This document shows, one piece after another, positions 29,160 through 41,141 of a DNA stretch of 64,000 nt. Origin of the DNA: Actinomadura hallensis (GTDB taxonomy: Bacteria > Actinomycetota > Actinomycetes > Streptosporangiales > Streptosporangiaceae); contig NZ_VFPO01000001.1 in assembly GCF_006716765.1 (NCBI RefSeq), positions 1,798,001 to 1,862,000 of the forward strand, read 5' to 3'. The notes beneath the pieces are model-generated. The model was not told the origin of the DNA. It did no database searches and saw nothing but the letters and a program-made list of their open reading frames with translations. The translations under genes were made by a program, and so were the position numbers. Every line of letters starts with the position of its first letter. Position 1 is the stretch's first letter.

Positions 29160-29980
29160 GCGAGGAAGCCGGTGAGCGCGGCGGTCAGTTCGGCCGGTGC
29201 GTCCTCCTGCACCAGGTGACCGGCGCCTTCGATCGGGTGGAGGCGCGAACCCGGAATGAGGGCGGCCAGCTCGTGGCCCTTGGCGACGGGTATCCAGGTG
29301 TCTGCGGCGCCCCAGCAGATCAGGACGGGGAGCGCCAGTTCGGCGTAGCGGCCCTGGATCTCGTCCGTGTACCGCTGGTCGGCCTGGGCGATCTGCCGGT
29401 AGAAGGCCGGCTGTCCGGCGTCCCCTAGCCAGGGGTCCACGAGCGCCTGCAGGACGGCCGGGTGCAGGCCACGGTGGCTTGCGGACGACACGTACTCCCG
29501 TACGAGCGCCCCATGCAATGGAGGGGGAAGCTGCTCGAACACCTCCGCATTGGCCCCGACCAGCCGGAAGAAGGGGGAGCCCCAGGGAGCTAGGGCCACA
29601 GGGTCGACCAGGGCGAGCGCACGGTAGCGAGCGCCGTGCAGAAGATGCGCTCGAAGGGCGACGGCCCCACCGAAGTCATGCGCAACGACGGACGGCTCCT
29701 GCAGCCCCCAGTGGGCCAGCAGTTCGGTGAAGACGTCGCCCTGCGCGGCCAGCGACACGTCCTGACCATCGCTCATCTCGGACGTCCCGTAGCCCGGCAT
29801 GTCCCAGACGTACACGCGATGGGTCGTCGCCAAAGCGCGCGCGATCCCGCGCCACACGTAGGAGAAGAACGGCGTGCCGTGCAGCAGCACGACGGGGTCT
29901 GCGTGGGGCTCCCCGAGCACGTCCCACCGAACCTCACCGGATCCGCTCCGGTACGTCCTGCCCAGCTTCCAGTCCGGCAC
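29156..29980 (-). CDS. Alpha/beta-fold hydrolase with Asp nucleophile
   Basis: The 274-residue product has the oxyanion motif HGTPFFSYVWR (about 34-44), nucleophile elbow VVAHDFGGAV with Asp102 in place of Ser, acid in CWGAADTWIP and catalytic His in EGAGHLVQEDAP. An Asp nucleophile in this context is typical of epoxide hydrolases and haloalkane dehalogenases rather than esterases. The substrate is unknown. It is the upstream gene of a two-gene operon with the HAD hydrolase. ATG 29980 follows a GATCGGAGCTG stretch (GGAG, 4-5 nt). Confidence 0.88.
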   Translation of the reverse strand: MPDWKLGRTYRSGSGEVRWDVLGEPHADPVVLLHGTPFFSYVWRGIARALATTHRVYVWDMPGYGTSEMSDGQDVSLAAQGDVFTELLAHWGLQEPSVVAHDFGGAVALRAHLLHGARYRALALVDPVALAPWGSPFFRLVGANAEVFEQLPPPLHGALVREYVSSASHRGLHPAVLQALVDPWLGDAGQPAFYRQIAQADQRYTDEIQGRYAELALPVLICWGAADTWIPVAKGHELAALIPGSRLHPIEGAGHLVQEDAPAELTAALTGFLA

Positions 29981-30032
29981 AACAGCTCCGATCGTCGATC
30001 ATGACCGACGGTACTGGCTCCGGGCATGGAAC

Positions 30033-30067
30033 GGGCCCCTGACCACGTCCGGGGTGGTCAGGGGCCC
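30033..30067 (-). terminator. Terminator hairpin downstream of the chitinase gene
   Basis: A perfect 14-bp stem, gggcccctgaccac with gtggtcaggggccc, and a 7-nt loop. It lies 51 bp past the chitinase stop; no U-tract, as is common in actinomycetes. Confidence 0.75.
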
Positions 30068-30117
30068 GACGTCTCGGCCGCCGCAAGGGGGTGGGAGGCT
30101 CCCCGACGACGAACGGC

Positions 30118-31956
<1,839 letters not shown>

Positions 31957-32001
31957 GATGCTCCGTTCGTTCGGCCCCCGGGCAAACAGGAATCCCCGCG
32001 C

Positions 32002-32028
32002 AACTCTTAGGAAAGTTTCCTAAGAGTT
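32002..32028. promoter_or_regulatory. Perfect 27-bp palindrome (operator) upstream of the chitinase gene
   Basis: Arms aactcttaggaaa (32002-32014) and tttcctaagagtt (32016-32028) are exact reverse complements around one G. It lies 45-72 bp upstream of the chitinase ATG, where a repressor would block the promoter. The TTAGGAAA/TTTCCTAA core resembles palindromes I recall upstream of actinomycete chitosanase and other glycoside hydrolase genes (ROK-type repressor sites). No ROK gene is in the window. Confidence 0.7.
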
Positions 32029-32373
32029 GGGCCAGATCGTAACCGGGTGGAACGCTGCGTTCAAGGGGCCGCGGACGGCCCGCGCGCGCCCGCCCCGCTG
32101 GTCTAAGCGGTTGCCTGGGGACGTACGGCCGGACGCTCCGAAAAGAATCTTCACGGCGGCCGGAACGCGAGGCAGAGCCGCAGGAGCGGCTCGACGGCGC
32201 CCACGGCCGCTGGACCCTTCCGCCGACGACCATGGGAGACGGTTCTACCCTTCCTCTGCCGGGAACGGTTCGCCGTCGGTGACCGGGGACGAATCGACGC
32301 GGTGTACGAGACAACGAGACCCGTTCCCTGGACAATGCACGCTGACATCCAGGGGAGAAAGCGAATCCAAGCT
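32029..32373. other. Divergent intergenic region between chitinase and tex
   Basis: 345 bp with no gene. It holds a DasR-like half site CTGGTCTA (32098-32105) with a poor right half. Nothing else stands out. Confidence 0.4.
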
Positions 32374-34827
32374 GTGACAGCGACCACCAGCCACACGTCC
32401 ACCGGCAAGACGGCCACCGGCCGGGAGGGCGGCCAGACCGAGGTCCGGCCCATCACCCAGCGCATCGCCGAGGAGATCGGCGTCGGCGAGGGACAGGTCC
32501 GGGTCGCGGTGGACCTGCTCGACGGCGGGGCGACCGTCCCGTTCATCGCCCGCTACCGCAAGGAGGCGACCGGCGCCCTCGACGACACGCAGCTCCGCGC
32601 GCTGGAGGAGCGGCTGCGCTACCTGCGGGAGCTGGACGAGCGGCGCGCCGCGATCCTGGAGTCGATCGAGTCGCAGGGCAAGCTCACCGACGAGCTGCGG
32701 GCCCGCATCGTCGCGGCCGACTCCAAGGCGCGGCTGGAGGACATCTACCTGCCGTACAAGCCGAAGCGGCGCACCAAGGCGCAGATCGCCCGCGAGGCCG
32801 GCCTCGAACCGCTCGCCGACCTGCTGCTGGACGACCCGTCCCACGACCCGCAGACCGCCGCGGCCGGCTACGTCGACGCGGACAAGGGCGTCGCCGACGC
32901 GGCCGCCGCGCTGGAGGGCGCGCGGGCCATCCTCGTCGAGCGGTTCGCCGAGGACGCCGACCTCATCGGCGCCCTGCGCGAGCGCATGTGGAACCAGGGG
33001 CGGATCGTCTCGCGGGTCCGCGAGGGCAAGGAGGAGTCGGGCGCGAAGTTCTCCGACTACTTCGACTTCGCCGAGCCGTTCGCGAAGCTGCCCTCGCACC
33101 GCGTCCTCGCCCTGTTCCGCGGGGAGAAGGAGGAGGTCCTCGACCTCGACCTGGAGCCGGAGGAGGCCCCCGAGGAGCCGGGCGCCCGCAGCTCCTACGA
33201 GGTGGAGATCGCCCGCCGTTTCGGCGTCGTCGACCAGGGCCGCCCGGCCGACAAGTGGCTGTCGGACACGGTCCGCTGGGCGTGGCGCACCCGCATCCTC
33301 GTGCACCTCGGCATCGACATGCGCACCCGGCTGCGGCAGGAGGCCGAGGCCGAGGCGGTCCGGGTGTTCGCCGCGAACCTGCGCGACCTGCTGCTCGCCG
33401 CGCCCGCCGGGAGCCGCGCGACGATGGGCCTGGACCCGGGGCTGCGCACCGGCGTGAAGGTCGCCGTCGTCGACCCCACCGGCAAGGTCGTCGCGACCGA
33501 CACCATCTACCCGCACGAGCCCCGCCGCAGGTGGGACGAGTCGATCGCGACGCTCGCCCGCCTCGCCCGCGAGCACGCCGTCGAGCTGGTCTCCATCGGC
33601 AACGGCACCGCGTCGCGGGAGACCGACAAGCTCGTCGCGGACCTGATCGCCCGGCACCCCGAGCTGAAGCTCACCAAGATCATGGTGTCGGAGGCCGGCG
33701 CGTCGGTGTACTCGGCGTCCGAGTACGCGGCGCGCGAGCTGCCCGGCCTGGACGTCTCGCTGCGCGGCGCGGTGTCGATCGCCCGCCGCCTCCAGGACCC
33801 GCTCGCCGAGCTCGTCAAGATCGACCCGAAGTCGATCGGGGTCGGCCAGTACCAGCACGACGTCTCCGAGGTGAAGCTGTCCCGCTCCCTCGACGCCGTC
33901 GTCGAGGACTGCGTGAACGCCGTCGGCGTCGACGTCAACACCGCCTCCGCGCCGCTGCTGACCCGCGTGTCGGGCATCGGCGAGGGGCTCGCGGAGAACA
34001 TCGTCGCCCACCGCGACGCCCACGGCCCGTTCCGGACCCGCGAGGGGCTCAGGGCCGTCCCGCGCCTCGGCCCGAAGGCGTTCGAGCAGTGCGCGGGCTT
34101 CCTGCGCATCCCCGGCGGGGACGACCCCCTCGACGCGTCCAGCGTGCACCCGGAGGCGTACCCGGTCGTGCGCCGCATCCTGGACGCGGTCGGCGGCGAC
34201 ATCAAGGGACTCATCGGCAACACGGCCGTTCTCCGCTCCCTGGACCCCGGCGACTTCGTGGACGACACGTTCGGGCTGCCGACCGTCACCGACATCCTCG
34301 CCGAACTGGAGAAGCCGGGCCGCGATCCGCGTCCGGCGTTCCGGACGGCGGCGTTCAAAGAGGGCGTCGACAAGATCGCCGACCTTGAGCCCGGCATGAT
34401 CCTCGAGGGCGTGGTCACCAACGTCGCCGCGTTCGGCGCGTTCGTGGATGTGGGGGTCCACCAGGACGGCCTGGTCCACATCTCCGCGATGTCGGACAAG
34501 TTCGTGTCGGACCCGCGGGACGTGGCCAAGCCCGGCGACATCGTCCGGGTCAAGGTCCTGGACGTCGACCTCCAGCGCAAGCGCATCTCCCTCACGCTGC
34601 GCCTGGACGACGAGCCCGGCCGCCAGAAGCAGGGACGCGACAGGCAGGGCGGGTCCCGGAGGGGCGGTCAGCGCGACCAGGGCGGGGCCCGCCAGAACCG
34701 CGGCGGCCGCGGCGGGCAGCGCGGCGGCCGGGGCGGCGGCGACGTCCCCGGAGGCGCCATGGCCGACGCCCTCCGCCGGGCGGGTCTCGACAAAGGCCTC
34801 CCGGGCGCGGGCGGCGGCAGGCGCTAG
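32374..34827 (+). CDS. tex: Tex-family RNA-binding transcription accessory protein
   Basis: The 817-residue product has the Tex layout: N-terminal HTH-rich region ([25 protein letters not shown], quoted in part: [20 protein letters not shown]), a YqgF-like RNase H fold core (about 345-470) with [16 protein letters not shown], a helix-hairpin-helix pair ([16 protein letters not shown]-like; here [18 protein letters not shown]), and an S1 domain (about 675-745) with [20 protein letters not shown]. The tail is Gly/Arg-rich and probably binds RNA. GTG 32374 is chosen because homology begins soon after; the ribosome site is weak and an ATG at 32335 remains possible. Tex affects transcription and toxin expression in other bacteria (family knowledge). 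Confidence 0.92.
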   Translation: MTATTSHTSTGKTATGREGGQTEVRPITQRIAEEIGVGEGQVRVAVDLLDGGATVPFIARYRKEATGALDDTQLRALEERLRYLRELDERRAAILESIESQGKLTDELRARIVAADSKARLEDIYLPYKPKRRTKAQIAREAGLEPLADLLLDDPSHDPQTAAAGYVDADKGVADAAAALEGARAILVERFAEDADLIGALRERMWNQGRIVSRVREGKEESGAKFSDYFDFAEPFAKLPSHRVLALFRGEKEEVLDLDLEPEEAPEEPGARSSYEVEIARRFGVVDQGRPADKWLSDTVRWAWRTRILVHLGIDMRTRLRQEAEAEAVRVFAANLRDLLLAAPAGSRATMGLDPGLRTGVKVAVVDPTGKVVATDTIYPHEPRRRWDESIATLARLAREHAVELVSIGNGTASRETDKLVADLIARHPELKLTKIMVSEAGASVYSASEYAARELPGLDVSLRGAVSIARRLQDPLAELVKIDPKSIGVGQYQHDVSEVKLSRSLDAVVEDCVNAVGVDVNTASAPLLTRVSGIGEGLAENIVAHRDAHGPFRTREGLRAVPRLGPKAFEQCAGFLRIPGGDDPLDASSVHPEAYPVVRRILDAVGGDIKGLIGNTAVLRSLDPGDFVDDTFGLPTVTDILAELEKPGRDPRPAFRTAAFKEGVDKIADLEPGMILEGVVTNVAAFGAFVDVGVHQDGLVHISAMSDKFVSDPRDVAKPGDIVRVKVLDVDLQRKRISLTLRLDDEPGRQKQGRDRQGGSRRGGQRDQGGARQNRGGRGGQRGGRGGGDVPGGAMADALRRAGLDKGLPGAGGGRR

Positions 34828-34883
34828 GCCCGCGCAGGAGACGATTCCGGCCCTGTGCGCGCATCGGAGGGCCGGGGCGGGCG

Positions 34884-34905
34884 CCGGCCGGGGCTCCCCG
34901 GCCGG
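34884..34905. terminator. Hairpin between convergent tex and EamA-type genes
   Basis: ccggccgggg (34884-34893) pairs with ccccggccgg (34896-34905) around a very short loop. It lies in the 78-bp gap between two converging genes and may act for both. Confidence 0.55.
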
Positions 34906-36168
34906 TCAGTCGCCGGCGCCGCGCCAGCGCCCGTCCGAGCCCGTCTCGGTGGGACTCTGCGGGCGGACGGGCCGGCGCGGAGGCCGCGGCCCCGGAGCCT
35001 GCGGGTCGTGCGGGCCGCGGCCGAGCTCGTCCTGCGCGTGCGCGGAGCGCTGCCGCGGCACGGCCGGAGGCGCCGGCATCGGACCGCCGTCCCGCTCGCC
35101 CGCTCCGCCGTGCCACTGACCGGTCTGCCACTGACCGGTCTGCCACTGGCCGGTCTGCGCGAGCCCGCCGGCCCCGGGGCCGTCATGCGCGGGACCGCCG
35201 AGACCGCCGAGGTGCGGCGCGCCGGCCACCGCGCCTCCCGGCACCGAACCGCCGAAGGGGTCCCGCTCGGCAGTGGAGCCCTCCTCGGAGGAGTCGTTCG
35301 GCGCCTCCTGCACGGGCCGGTGCTTCGGGAACTGCAGGACCGCGATCACGCCCAGCGTCAGCGCGCCCAGCCGCATCGCGGAGTGCGGCCCGTCCTGCGG
35401 CCACGTCTCCCCGTACATGAACGTGCCCATCGCCAGCAGGTACGTCTTCGCGGCGACCGTCATCACGGTCGCCACGATCGACACGCGGCAGCGCTGGAAC
35501 GCCACGACCATGATCCCGAACCCGACGGCGGCGGCGACCACCGTCAGGTACGGCCACGGCGTCGCCACGATCCGCAGCGAGGTGGCGTCGGCGTGGTCGC
35601 TCCACCCTTTGATCGCCAGCTCGGCGGTGCCGACCGGGAAGCCCGACCCGAGCCCGTAGGCGATCCCGGTGATCGGGCGGGCGTGCCGGCCGTCCGGCCG
35701 GTGGTCCTCGAGGACGAGGATCACCACCGGGACCAGCACCGCGGGGGCGACCACCACCGCGACCTTCCACAGCGGCGCGCTCGCCGAGCCGATCGGCTCG
35801 TCCCCGCCGAGGGACGCGGTCAGCAGCAGGATCGCCGCGCCGATCAGCACCAGGCTCAGCCACTCGCGCGGGGTGAGCCGCTCGCCGAAGAAGACCAGCG
35901 CGATCAGCAGCAGCGGGACGATGCCGGACATGAAGATCGGAACCGCGGTCGACAACGGCAGCCTGCCGAGCGCGAGGATCTGCAGGCCGAGCCCGCCGAG
36001 CACGAAGCCGAGCGCGATCAGGAAGATCCAGTTGCTGACGATCGTCCAGGCCATGTGCAGGATGCGGTTGCCCCGCAGCGGGGCCATGCGGTCCGCCGCC
36101 AGCTTGAAGACGGCGAAGCCGAGGTAGTAGAGACCGGTCGCACTGAAGGCCGCTGCTGTCCCGTTCAT
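34906..36168 (-). CDS. EamA/DMT-type membrane transporter with low-complexity C-terminal tail
   Basis: The 420-residue product has about nine or ten hydrophobic segments in residues 1-285, in the pattern of the drug/metabolite (EamA) transporter superfamily, including PLSTAVPIFMSGIVPLLLIAL and GERLTPREWLSLVLIG (quoted in part). The last 135 residues are hydrophilic, Pro/Gly/Arg-rich and probably cytoplasmic, with three copies of QTGQW. The tail is unusual for DMT proteins. ATG 36168 is divergent from trigger factor across 324 bp. The substrate is unknown. Confidence 0.75.
   Translation of the reverse strand: MNGTAAAFSATGLYYLGFAVFKLAADRMAPLRGNRILHMAWTIVSNWIFLIALGFVLGGLGLQILALGRLPLSTAVPIFMSGIVPLLLIALVFFGERLTPREWLSLVLIGAAILLLTASLGGDEPIGSASAPLWKVAVVVAPAVLVPVVILVLEDHRPDGRHARPITGIAYGLGSGFPVGTAELAIKGWSDHADATSLRIVATPWPYLTVVAAAVGFGIMVVAFQRCRVSIVATVMTVAAKTYLLAMGTFMYGETWPQDGPHSAMRLGALTLGVIAVLQFPKHRPVQEAPNDSSEEGSTAERDPFGGSVPGGAVAGAPHLGGLGGPAHDGPGAGGLAQTGQWQTGQWQTGQWHGGAGERDGGPMPAPPAVPRQRSAHAQDELGRGPHDPQAPGPRPPRRPVRPQSPTETGSDGRWRGAGD
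35111..35155. repeat. Three tandem 15-bp repeats encoding QTGQW
   Basis: Units tgccactgaccggtc at 35111-35125, 35126-35140 and 35141-35155 (one base differs in the third), in the tail of the EamA-type gene. The period is five codons, so slippage keeps the frame. Confidence 0.8.
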
Positions 36169-36492
36169 CCCGGACGAGTATGGGGCTTCCGATCACGTAT
36201 GTCACTGCCCGTGCGGGACCGCTGACGCGGATTTCGCCGGTCTTGTGGGCGTCCGATGTCCGCACACGGCGCCGCTACCCCATAGACTTGACCGCGCGAA
36301 GGCGCGGAACCGTGTTCGGCGCGCCCGCGCCGCTGAGAGACTGACCGGCTGAGAGACGACGCGGACGGACCGGGCAACGGGCCCGTCGGCGTGACGGCCG
36401 AGGGGCTCGCAGGCGAAAGTTCGCAGGCAAAGAAGGAAGTACGCGTCGAACGCCGCGGCCGAGACAGCGCCCGATCAAGGAGACCTACCCCA
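36169..36492. other. Divergent intergenic region upstream of trigger factor
   Basis: 324 bp. TTGACC at 36298-36303 could be a -35 box for tig, but the hexamer 17 bp later (cgtgtt) is a poor -10. AAGGAG just before 36493 is the tig ribosome site. No gene is seen. Confidence 0.4.
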
Positions 36493-37974
36493 GTGAAGAC
36501 CGATGTCGAGGAGCTGACCCCCACCCGGGTCAAGCTCACCGTCGAGGTTCCGTTCGACGAGCTCAAGCCGAACCTCGACAAGGCGTACAAGGAGATCTCG
36601 CAGCAGGTGCGGATCAAGGGCTTCCGGCCCGGCAAGGTCCCCGCCCCGCTGATCGACAAGTACGTCGGCCGGGGTGCGGTCCTGCAGGAGGCGGTCAACG
36701 ACGCGCTTCCCGAGCTGTACGGCCGCGCCGTCGAGCAGTCCGAGATCTTCGTCCTCGGCCAGCCCGACGTCGAGGTGACCGAGCTGGACGACGGCAAGCA
36801 GTTCGCGTTCACCGCCGAGGTCGACATCCGGCCGAAGTTCGAGGTGCCCGACTACGACGGCCTGGAGGTCGTCGTGGACGACGCCGAGGTCACCGAGGAG
36901 CAGGTCGAGGAGACGCTCGGCAACCTGCGCGAGCGGTTCGCCTCCCTCACCAACGCCGACCGCCCCGCCGAGGAAGGCGACTTCGTCACCGTCGACCTCG
37001 TCGCCAAGATCGACGGCGAGGAGGTCGAGGACGCCTCCACCAGCGGCTACTCCTACGAGGTCGGCAGCAAGTCGGCCATCGAGGGCCTGGACGACGCGCT
37101 CGTCGGCATGTCCGCCGGCGACGAGAAGACGTTCACCGGAACCCTGGCCGGCGGCGAGCGCGCCGGCGAGGAGGCCGAGATCACCGTCACGGTGCAGAGC
37201 GTCAAGGTGAAGAACCTGCCCGACCTGGACGACGAGTTCGCCCAGCTCGCCAGCGAGTTCGACACCATCGAGGAGCTGCGCGACGACGTCCGGGTCCGGC
37301 TCGGCCGCCAGGTGAAGATGCAGCAGCTGTCCCAGGCGCGCGACAAGGCCCTCGAGGCGCTGATCGAGAAGATCGACATCCCGCTCCCCGACCGGGTCGT
37401 CGAGGAGGAGATCAGCCGCCGCAACCAGCAGCTCGAGCAGCAGCTGCAGATGGCGGGCATGACCAAGGAGCAGTACCTCTCCGACGAGGAGAAGACCGAG
37501 GAGGAGTTCGACGCCGAGGTCGCCGACGCCGCGCGGCTGGCCGTCAAGGGCGGGTTCGTCCTCGACCAGCTCGCCGTGCAGGAGGAGCTCAACGTCGAGA
37601 ACGAGGAGCTCAGCGAGTACGTCGTCTCCCAGGCGATGCAGATGGGCGTGCAGCCGCAGCAGCTCGCCGACTACCTCACCCAGAACAACCAGCTCCCGGC
37701 GATCGTGTCGGAGGTCCTGCGCAACAAGGCGCTGAACCTCGTCGTCGAGCACGCCACCGTGAAGGACGAGTCCGGCAACGTCATCGACGTCGACGCCGTC
37801 CAGCGGGAGCTGAGCGGCGAGACCGTCCGGGCCGAGGACGGCGAGAGCGCCGAGAGCGCCGGCGACTCCGCGGACGCCGGGGAGGCGTCCGAGAAGGAGG
37901 CCGGAGCCGCTGAGGGCGCCGCTGAGGAGGCCCCGGCCGCCGAGGCGAAGGACGCGCAGGGCAAGGAGTCCTGA
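36493..37974 (+). CDS. tig: Trigger factor (ribosome-associated chaperone/PPIase)
   Basis: The 493-residue product shows the ribosome-binding signature RIKGFRPGKVPAPLI near residue 38, the FKBP-like PPIase domain (about 160-245), and the helical C-terminal substrate-cradle domain (to about 440). The last 50 residues are Glu/Ala/Ser-rich, an acidic tail common in actinobacterial homologues. GTG 36493 has AAGGAG at 9 nt. A strong terminator follows, so tig is monocistronic even though clpP1-clpP2-clpX lie next on the same strand. Confidence 0.96.
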   Translation: MKTDVEELTPTRVKLTVEVPFDELKPNLDKAYKEISQQVRIKGFRPGKVPAPLIDKYVGRGAVLQEAVNDALPELYGRAVEQSEIFVLGQPDVEVTELDDGKQFAFTAEVDIRPKFEVPDYDGLEVVVDDAEVTEEQVEETLGNLRERFASLTNADRPAEEGDFVTVDLVAKIDGEEVEDASTSGYSYEVGSKSAIEGLDDALVGMSAGDEKTFTGTLAGGERAGEEAEITVTVQSVKVKNLPDLDDEFAQLASEFDTIEELRDDVRVRLGRQVKMQQLSQARDKALEALIEKIDIPLPDRVVEEEISRRNQQLEQQLQMAGMTKEQYLSDEEKTEEEFDAEVADAARLAVKGGFVLDQLAVQEELNVENEELSEYVVSQAMQMGVQPQQLADYLTQNNQLPAIVSEVLRNKALNLVVEHATVKDESGNVIDVDAVQRELSGETVRAEDGESAESAGDSADAGEASEKEAGAAEGAAEEAPAAEAKDAQGKES

Positions 37975-38003
37975 GCCGTCCTGGACGTTCTCCGAAGCAC
38001 CGA

Positions 38004-38045
38004 GTACGGCCCCGCACCCGAACGCCGGGTGCGGGGCCGTACTTT
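38004..38045 (+). terminator. Rho-independent terminator of tig
   Basis: A perfect 16-bp stem, gtacggccccgcaccc (38004-38019) with gggtgcggggccgtac (38027-38042), a 7-nt loop and a short T run. Confidence 0.9.
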
Positions 38046-38139
38046 GAGCGCCCGGAAACGGGGGAGGGGAAGTGGCCCCCGGGACGCCCGCGCGCCGGCG
38101 GAGATGCCGGGACTGTCCGGGACGTCCGGCGGCGCACGG

Positions 38140-38156
38140 GTACGCCCCTGGCGAAA
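38140..38156. promoter_or_regulatory. ClgR-like operator upstream of clpP1
   Basis: GTACGC-ccctg-GCGAAA differs at one base from the recalled Streptomyces ClgR box GTTCGCN5GCG. ClgR activates clpP1P2 in actinobacteria. It lies about 85 bp upstream of the clpP1 start. Confidence 0.55.
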
Positions 38157-38239
38157 AGGCGGCCCCCAGGGCTTAAGCGGCCCTCCGCGCGCGTTAATGT
38201 CCAATCATCCGAACCGATAAAAGGACCGGAGGAACACCG

Positions 38240-38878
38240 GTGAGCATGCCTCCGACTTTCGACGAGTCGTCGCGGATCCAGGCGCGGGTCGCCGAGGCGC
38301 CCCTGTTGCCTCTGGGCGACCAGCTGTTCGCGCGGCTGCTGCGGGAGCGGATCGTCTTCCTCGGCCAGCAGGTCGACGACGACATCGCCAACCGCATCTG
38401 CGCAGAGCTGCTGCTGCTGTCGGCCGAGGACGGCCGCCGCGACATCACGCTCTACATCAACTCGCCAGGCGGCTCCGTCACCGCCGGTATGGCGATCTAC
38501 GACATCATGCAGTACGTCCCGAACGACATCGTCACGGTCGGCATGGGCCTCGCCGCCTCGATGGGCCAGTTCCTGCTGTGCGCCGGGACGCGGGGCAAGC
38601 GCTACGCCCTGCCGCACGCCCGCATCATGATGCACCAGCCGTCCGGCGGCATCGGCGGAACGGCCTCCGACATCAAGATCCAGGCCGAGCAGATGCTCTA
38701 CGTCAAGCGGACGCTCGCCGAGAAGATCGCCGAGCACACCGGGCAGACGCTCGAGCAGATCGAGCGCGACTCCGACCGCGACCGCTGGTTCACCGCCGAC
38801 GAGGCCAAGGACTACGGGTTCGTGGACCACGTGGTGCTCAGCGCCAACCAGGTGCCCTCCGAGGGCCCCGTCTCCTGA
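38240..38878 (+). CDS. clpP1: ATP-dependent Clp protease proteolytic subunit 1
   Basis: The 212-residue product is a standard ClpP serine protease: Ser107 in GLAASMGQF, His132 in MMHQPSGG, plus the Asp region. It forms a tetradecamer with ClpP2 and takes substrates from ClpX or ClpC. GTG 38240 follows GGAGG at 7 nt. clpP2 begins 29 bp after the stop, in the same operon. In mycobacteria both subunits are needed and form mixed rings; that is expected here. Confidence 0.96.
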   Translation: MSMPPTFDESSRIQARVAEAPLLPLGDQLFARLLRERIVFLGQQVDDDIANRICAELLLLSAEDGRRDITLYINSPGGSVTAGMAIYDIMQYVPNDIVTVGMGLAASMGQFLLCAGTRGKRYALPHARIMMHQPSGGIGGTASDIKIQAEQMLYVKRTLAEKIAEHTGQTLEQIERDSDRDRWFTADEAKDYGFVDHVVLSANQVPSEGPVS

Positions 38879-38907
38879 CGACCTTCTTTCCGAATCGGAG
38901 GCACACA

Positions 38908-39591
38908 GTGAGCGACCTCATCCGACCCGGCTTCGGCGATCTGCTGCCCGGCGACGAGCCGCCGATGCCGGCGCGCAGCCGCTACATCATTCCGTCGTTC
39001 GTCGAGCGCACCACGTACGGGGTCAAGGAGATGAACCCGTACAACAAGCTGTTCGAGGAGCGCATCATCTTCCTCGGCGTGCAGATCGACGACGCGTCCG
39101 CCAACGACGTGATGGCGCAGCTGATCACGCTGGAGTCGATAGACCCCGACCGCGACATCAGCATCTACATCAACTCGCCCGGCGGCTCGTTCACCGCCAT
39201 GACGGCGATCTACGACACGATGCAGTTCGTCAAGCCCGACATCCAGACGGTCTGCATCGGCCAGGCCGCCTCCGCCGCCGCGGTGCTGCTCGCGGCGGGG
39301 ACGCCGGGCAAGCGCGCCGCACTGCCGAACTCGCGGATCCTGATCCACCAGCCCGCGACCGAGGGCACCTACGGCCAGTCCAGCGACATCGAGATCCAGG
39401 CGCGCGAGATCATGCGCATCCGCGAGCTGCTGGAGGCCATCCTCGCCGAGCACAGCGGCAAGCGCATCGACCAGGTCCGCAAGGACATCGAGCGGGACAA
39501 GATCCTCACTGCGGAGGAGGCGAAGGAGTACGGTCTCATCGACGACGTCTTCGCCAGCAGGAAGCGCAGAGCCGAGGTAGTGTCGTCCTGA
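38908..39591 (+). CDS. clpP2: ATP-dependent Clp protease proteolytic subunit 2
   Basis: The 227-residue product has Ser122 in [10 protein letters not shown] and His147 in RILIHQPA. The N-terminus is about 15-20 residues longer than in ClpP1, as in other actinobacterial ClpP2. GTG 38908 has CGGAG at 8 nt. It is the second gene of clpP1P2; clpX follows after 174 bp and may have an added promoter. Confidence 0.96.
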   Translation: MSDLIRPGFGDLLPGDEPPMPARSRYIIPSFVERTTYGVKEMNPYNKLFEERIIFLGVQIDDASANDVMAQLITLESIDPDRDISIYINSPGGSFTAMTAIYDTMQFVKPDIQTVCIGQAASAAAVLLAAGTPGKRAALPNSRILIHQPATEGTYGQSSDIEIQAREIMRIRELLEAILAEHSGKRIDQVRKDIERDKILTAEEAKEYGLIDDVFASRKRRAEVVSS

Positions 39592-39765
39592 GACGGCACA
39601 AGGACGAGTGGAGTCCCCGAGCCCGGGCGACACACTTCCGGGCGAGGGGCTTTCCAAGTCCGCTGGAGGCGGTAACGTCGATTCCAACGTCGAGAGCCTT
39701 CGGGACGCAACCGAGCTGCGCCGCATCCTTCGAGGCGGGCGGCCCCACGAAAAGGAGACAGCCGG

Positions 39766-41040
39766 GTGGCACGCATCGGCGACGGTGGTGATCTGCTGAA
39801 GTGCTCGTTCTGCGGTAAGAGCCAGAAGCAGGTCAAGAAGCTCATCGCGGGTCCGGGCGTGTACATCTGCGACGAGTGCATCGATCTCTGCAACGAGATC
39901 ATCGAGGAGGAGCTCTCCGAGACCTCCGACCTCAAGTGGGACAACCTGCCCAAGCCGCGGGAGATCTACGAGTTCCTGGACTCCTACGTCATCGGGCAGG
40001 AGACGGCGAAGAAGGCGCTGTCCGTCGCCGTCTACAACCACTACAAGCGGATCCAGTCGGGCGACACCGGCAGGGACGACCCCGTCGAGCTGGGCAAGTC
40101 CAACATCCTGCTGCTGGGCCCCACCGGATCGGGCAAGACGCTGCTCGCGCAGACCCTCGCCAAACTCCTCAACGTGCCGTTCGCCATCGCGGACGCCACG
40201 GCGCTGACGGAGGCCGGGTACGTCGGGGAGGACGTGGAGAACATCCTCCTCAAGCTGATCCAGGCGGCCGACTACGACGTCAAGAAGGCCGAGACCGGGA
40301 TCATCTACATCGACGAGGTCGACAAGATCGCCCGCAAGAGCGAGAACCCGTCGATCACCCGGGACGTCTCCGGCGAGGGCGTACAGCAGGCCCTGCTGAA
40401 GATCCTGGAGGGCACCACCGCGAGCGTCCCGCCGCAGGGCGGCCGCAAGCACCCCCACCAGGAGTTCATCCAGATCGACACCACGAACGTGCTGTTCATC
40501 TGCGGCGGCGCGTTCGCCGGGCTGGAGAAGATCGTCGAGGCGCGGATCGGGAAGCAGGGGATGGGCTTCGGCGCCCAGATCCGCTCCAAGTCCGACTTCG
40601 AGGAGCAGTCGGCGATCTTCGCCGACGTGATGCCGGAGGACCTGCTGAAGTTCGGGCTGATCCCCGAGTTCATCGGCCGGCTCCCGGTGATCACCTCCGT
40701 CCACAACCTCGACCGCGACGCCCTGATCAACATCCTCACCGAGCCGAAGAACGCGCTGGTGCGCCAGTACCACCGCCTCTTCGAACTCGACGGCGTCGAC
40801 CTGGAGTTCACCGACGACGCACTGGAGGCGATCGCCGACCAGGCCATACTCCGCGGCACCGGGGCCCGCGGCCTCCGCGCCATCATGGAGGAGGTCCTGC
40901 TCTCGGTGATGTACGAGGTGCCGAGCCGCCAGGACGTCGCCCGCGTGGTCATCACCCGCGAGGCCGTCCTGGAACACGTCAACCCGACCCTCGTCCCCCG
41001 AGACCGCCCCAAGCGCGAACCCAGGGAGAAGTCCGCCTAG
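39766..41040 (+). CDS. clpX: ATP-dependent Clp protease ATP-binding subunit ClpX
   Basis: The 424-residue product has the N-terminal zinc-binding domain (Cys13, Cys16, Cys35, Cys38), Walker A GPTGSGKT (118-125), Walker [11 protein letters not shown], pore loop region GYVGED, sensor and the C-terminal small domain. It unfolds tagged substrates for ClpP1P2. GTG 39766 follows AAAGGAG at 9 nt. Two terminator-like hairpins follow the gene. Confidence 0.97.
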   Translation: MARIGDGGDLLKCSFCGKSQKQVKKLIAGPGVYICDECIDLCNEIIEEELSETSDLKWDNLPKPREIYEFLDSYVIGQETAKKALSVAVYNHYKRIQSGDTGRDDPVELGKSNILLLGPTGSGKTLLAQTLAKLLNVPFAIADATALTEAGYVGEDVENILLKLIQAADYDVKKAETGIIYIDEVDKIARKSENPSITRDVSGEGVQQALLKILEGTTASVPPQGGRKHPHQEFIQIDTTNVLFICGGAFAGLEKIVEARIGKQGMGFGAQIRSKSDFEEQSAIFADVMPEDLLKFGLIPEFIGRLPVITSVHNLDRDALINILTEPKNALVRQYHRLFELDGVDLEFTDDALEAIADQAILRGTGARGLRAIMEEVLLSVMYEVPSRQDVARVVITREAVLEHVNPTLVPRDRPKREPREKSA

Positions 41041-41091
41041 GAGACCTATGCCCGCCAGAAGCGCGGGCCGAGGGGCAGACGTCTGTGTCAT

Positions 41092-41141
41092 CCAGGGGGC
41101 GACCCCCTGGAACCCCCGGTGTGGGGGCTCCGCCCCCACAC
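41092..41141 (+). terminator. Tandem terminator hairpins after clpX
   Basis: First stem ccaggggg/ccccctgg (41092-41110), second stem gtgtgggggc/gcccccacac (41119-41141). Paired GC hairpins like these are common actinomycete intergenic terminators. Confidence 0.75.

Noticed and set aside
32098-32113. DasR dre site upstream of the chitinase gene
   Set aside because: Only the left half (CTGGTCTA) matches; the right half is poor, so it is not called.
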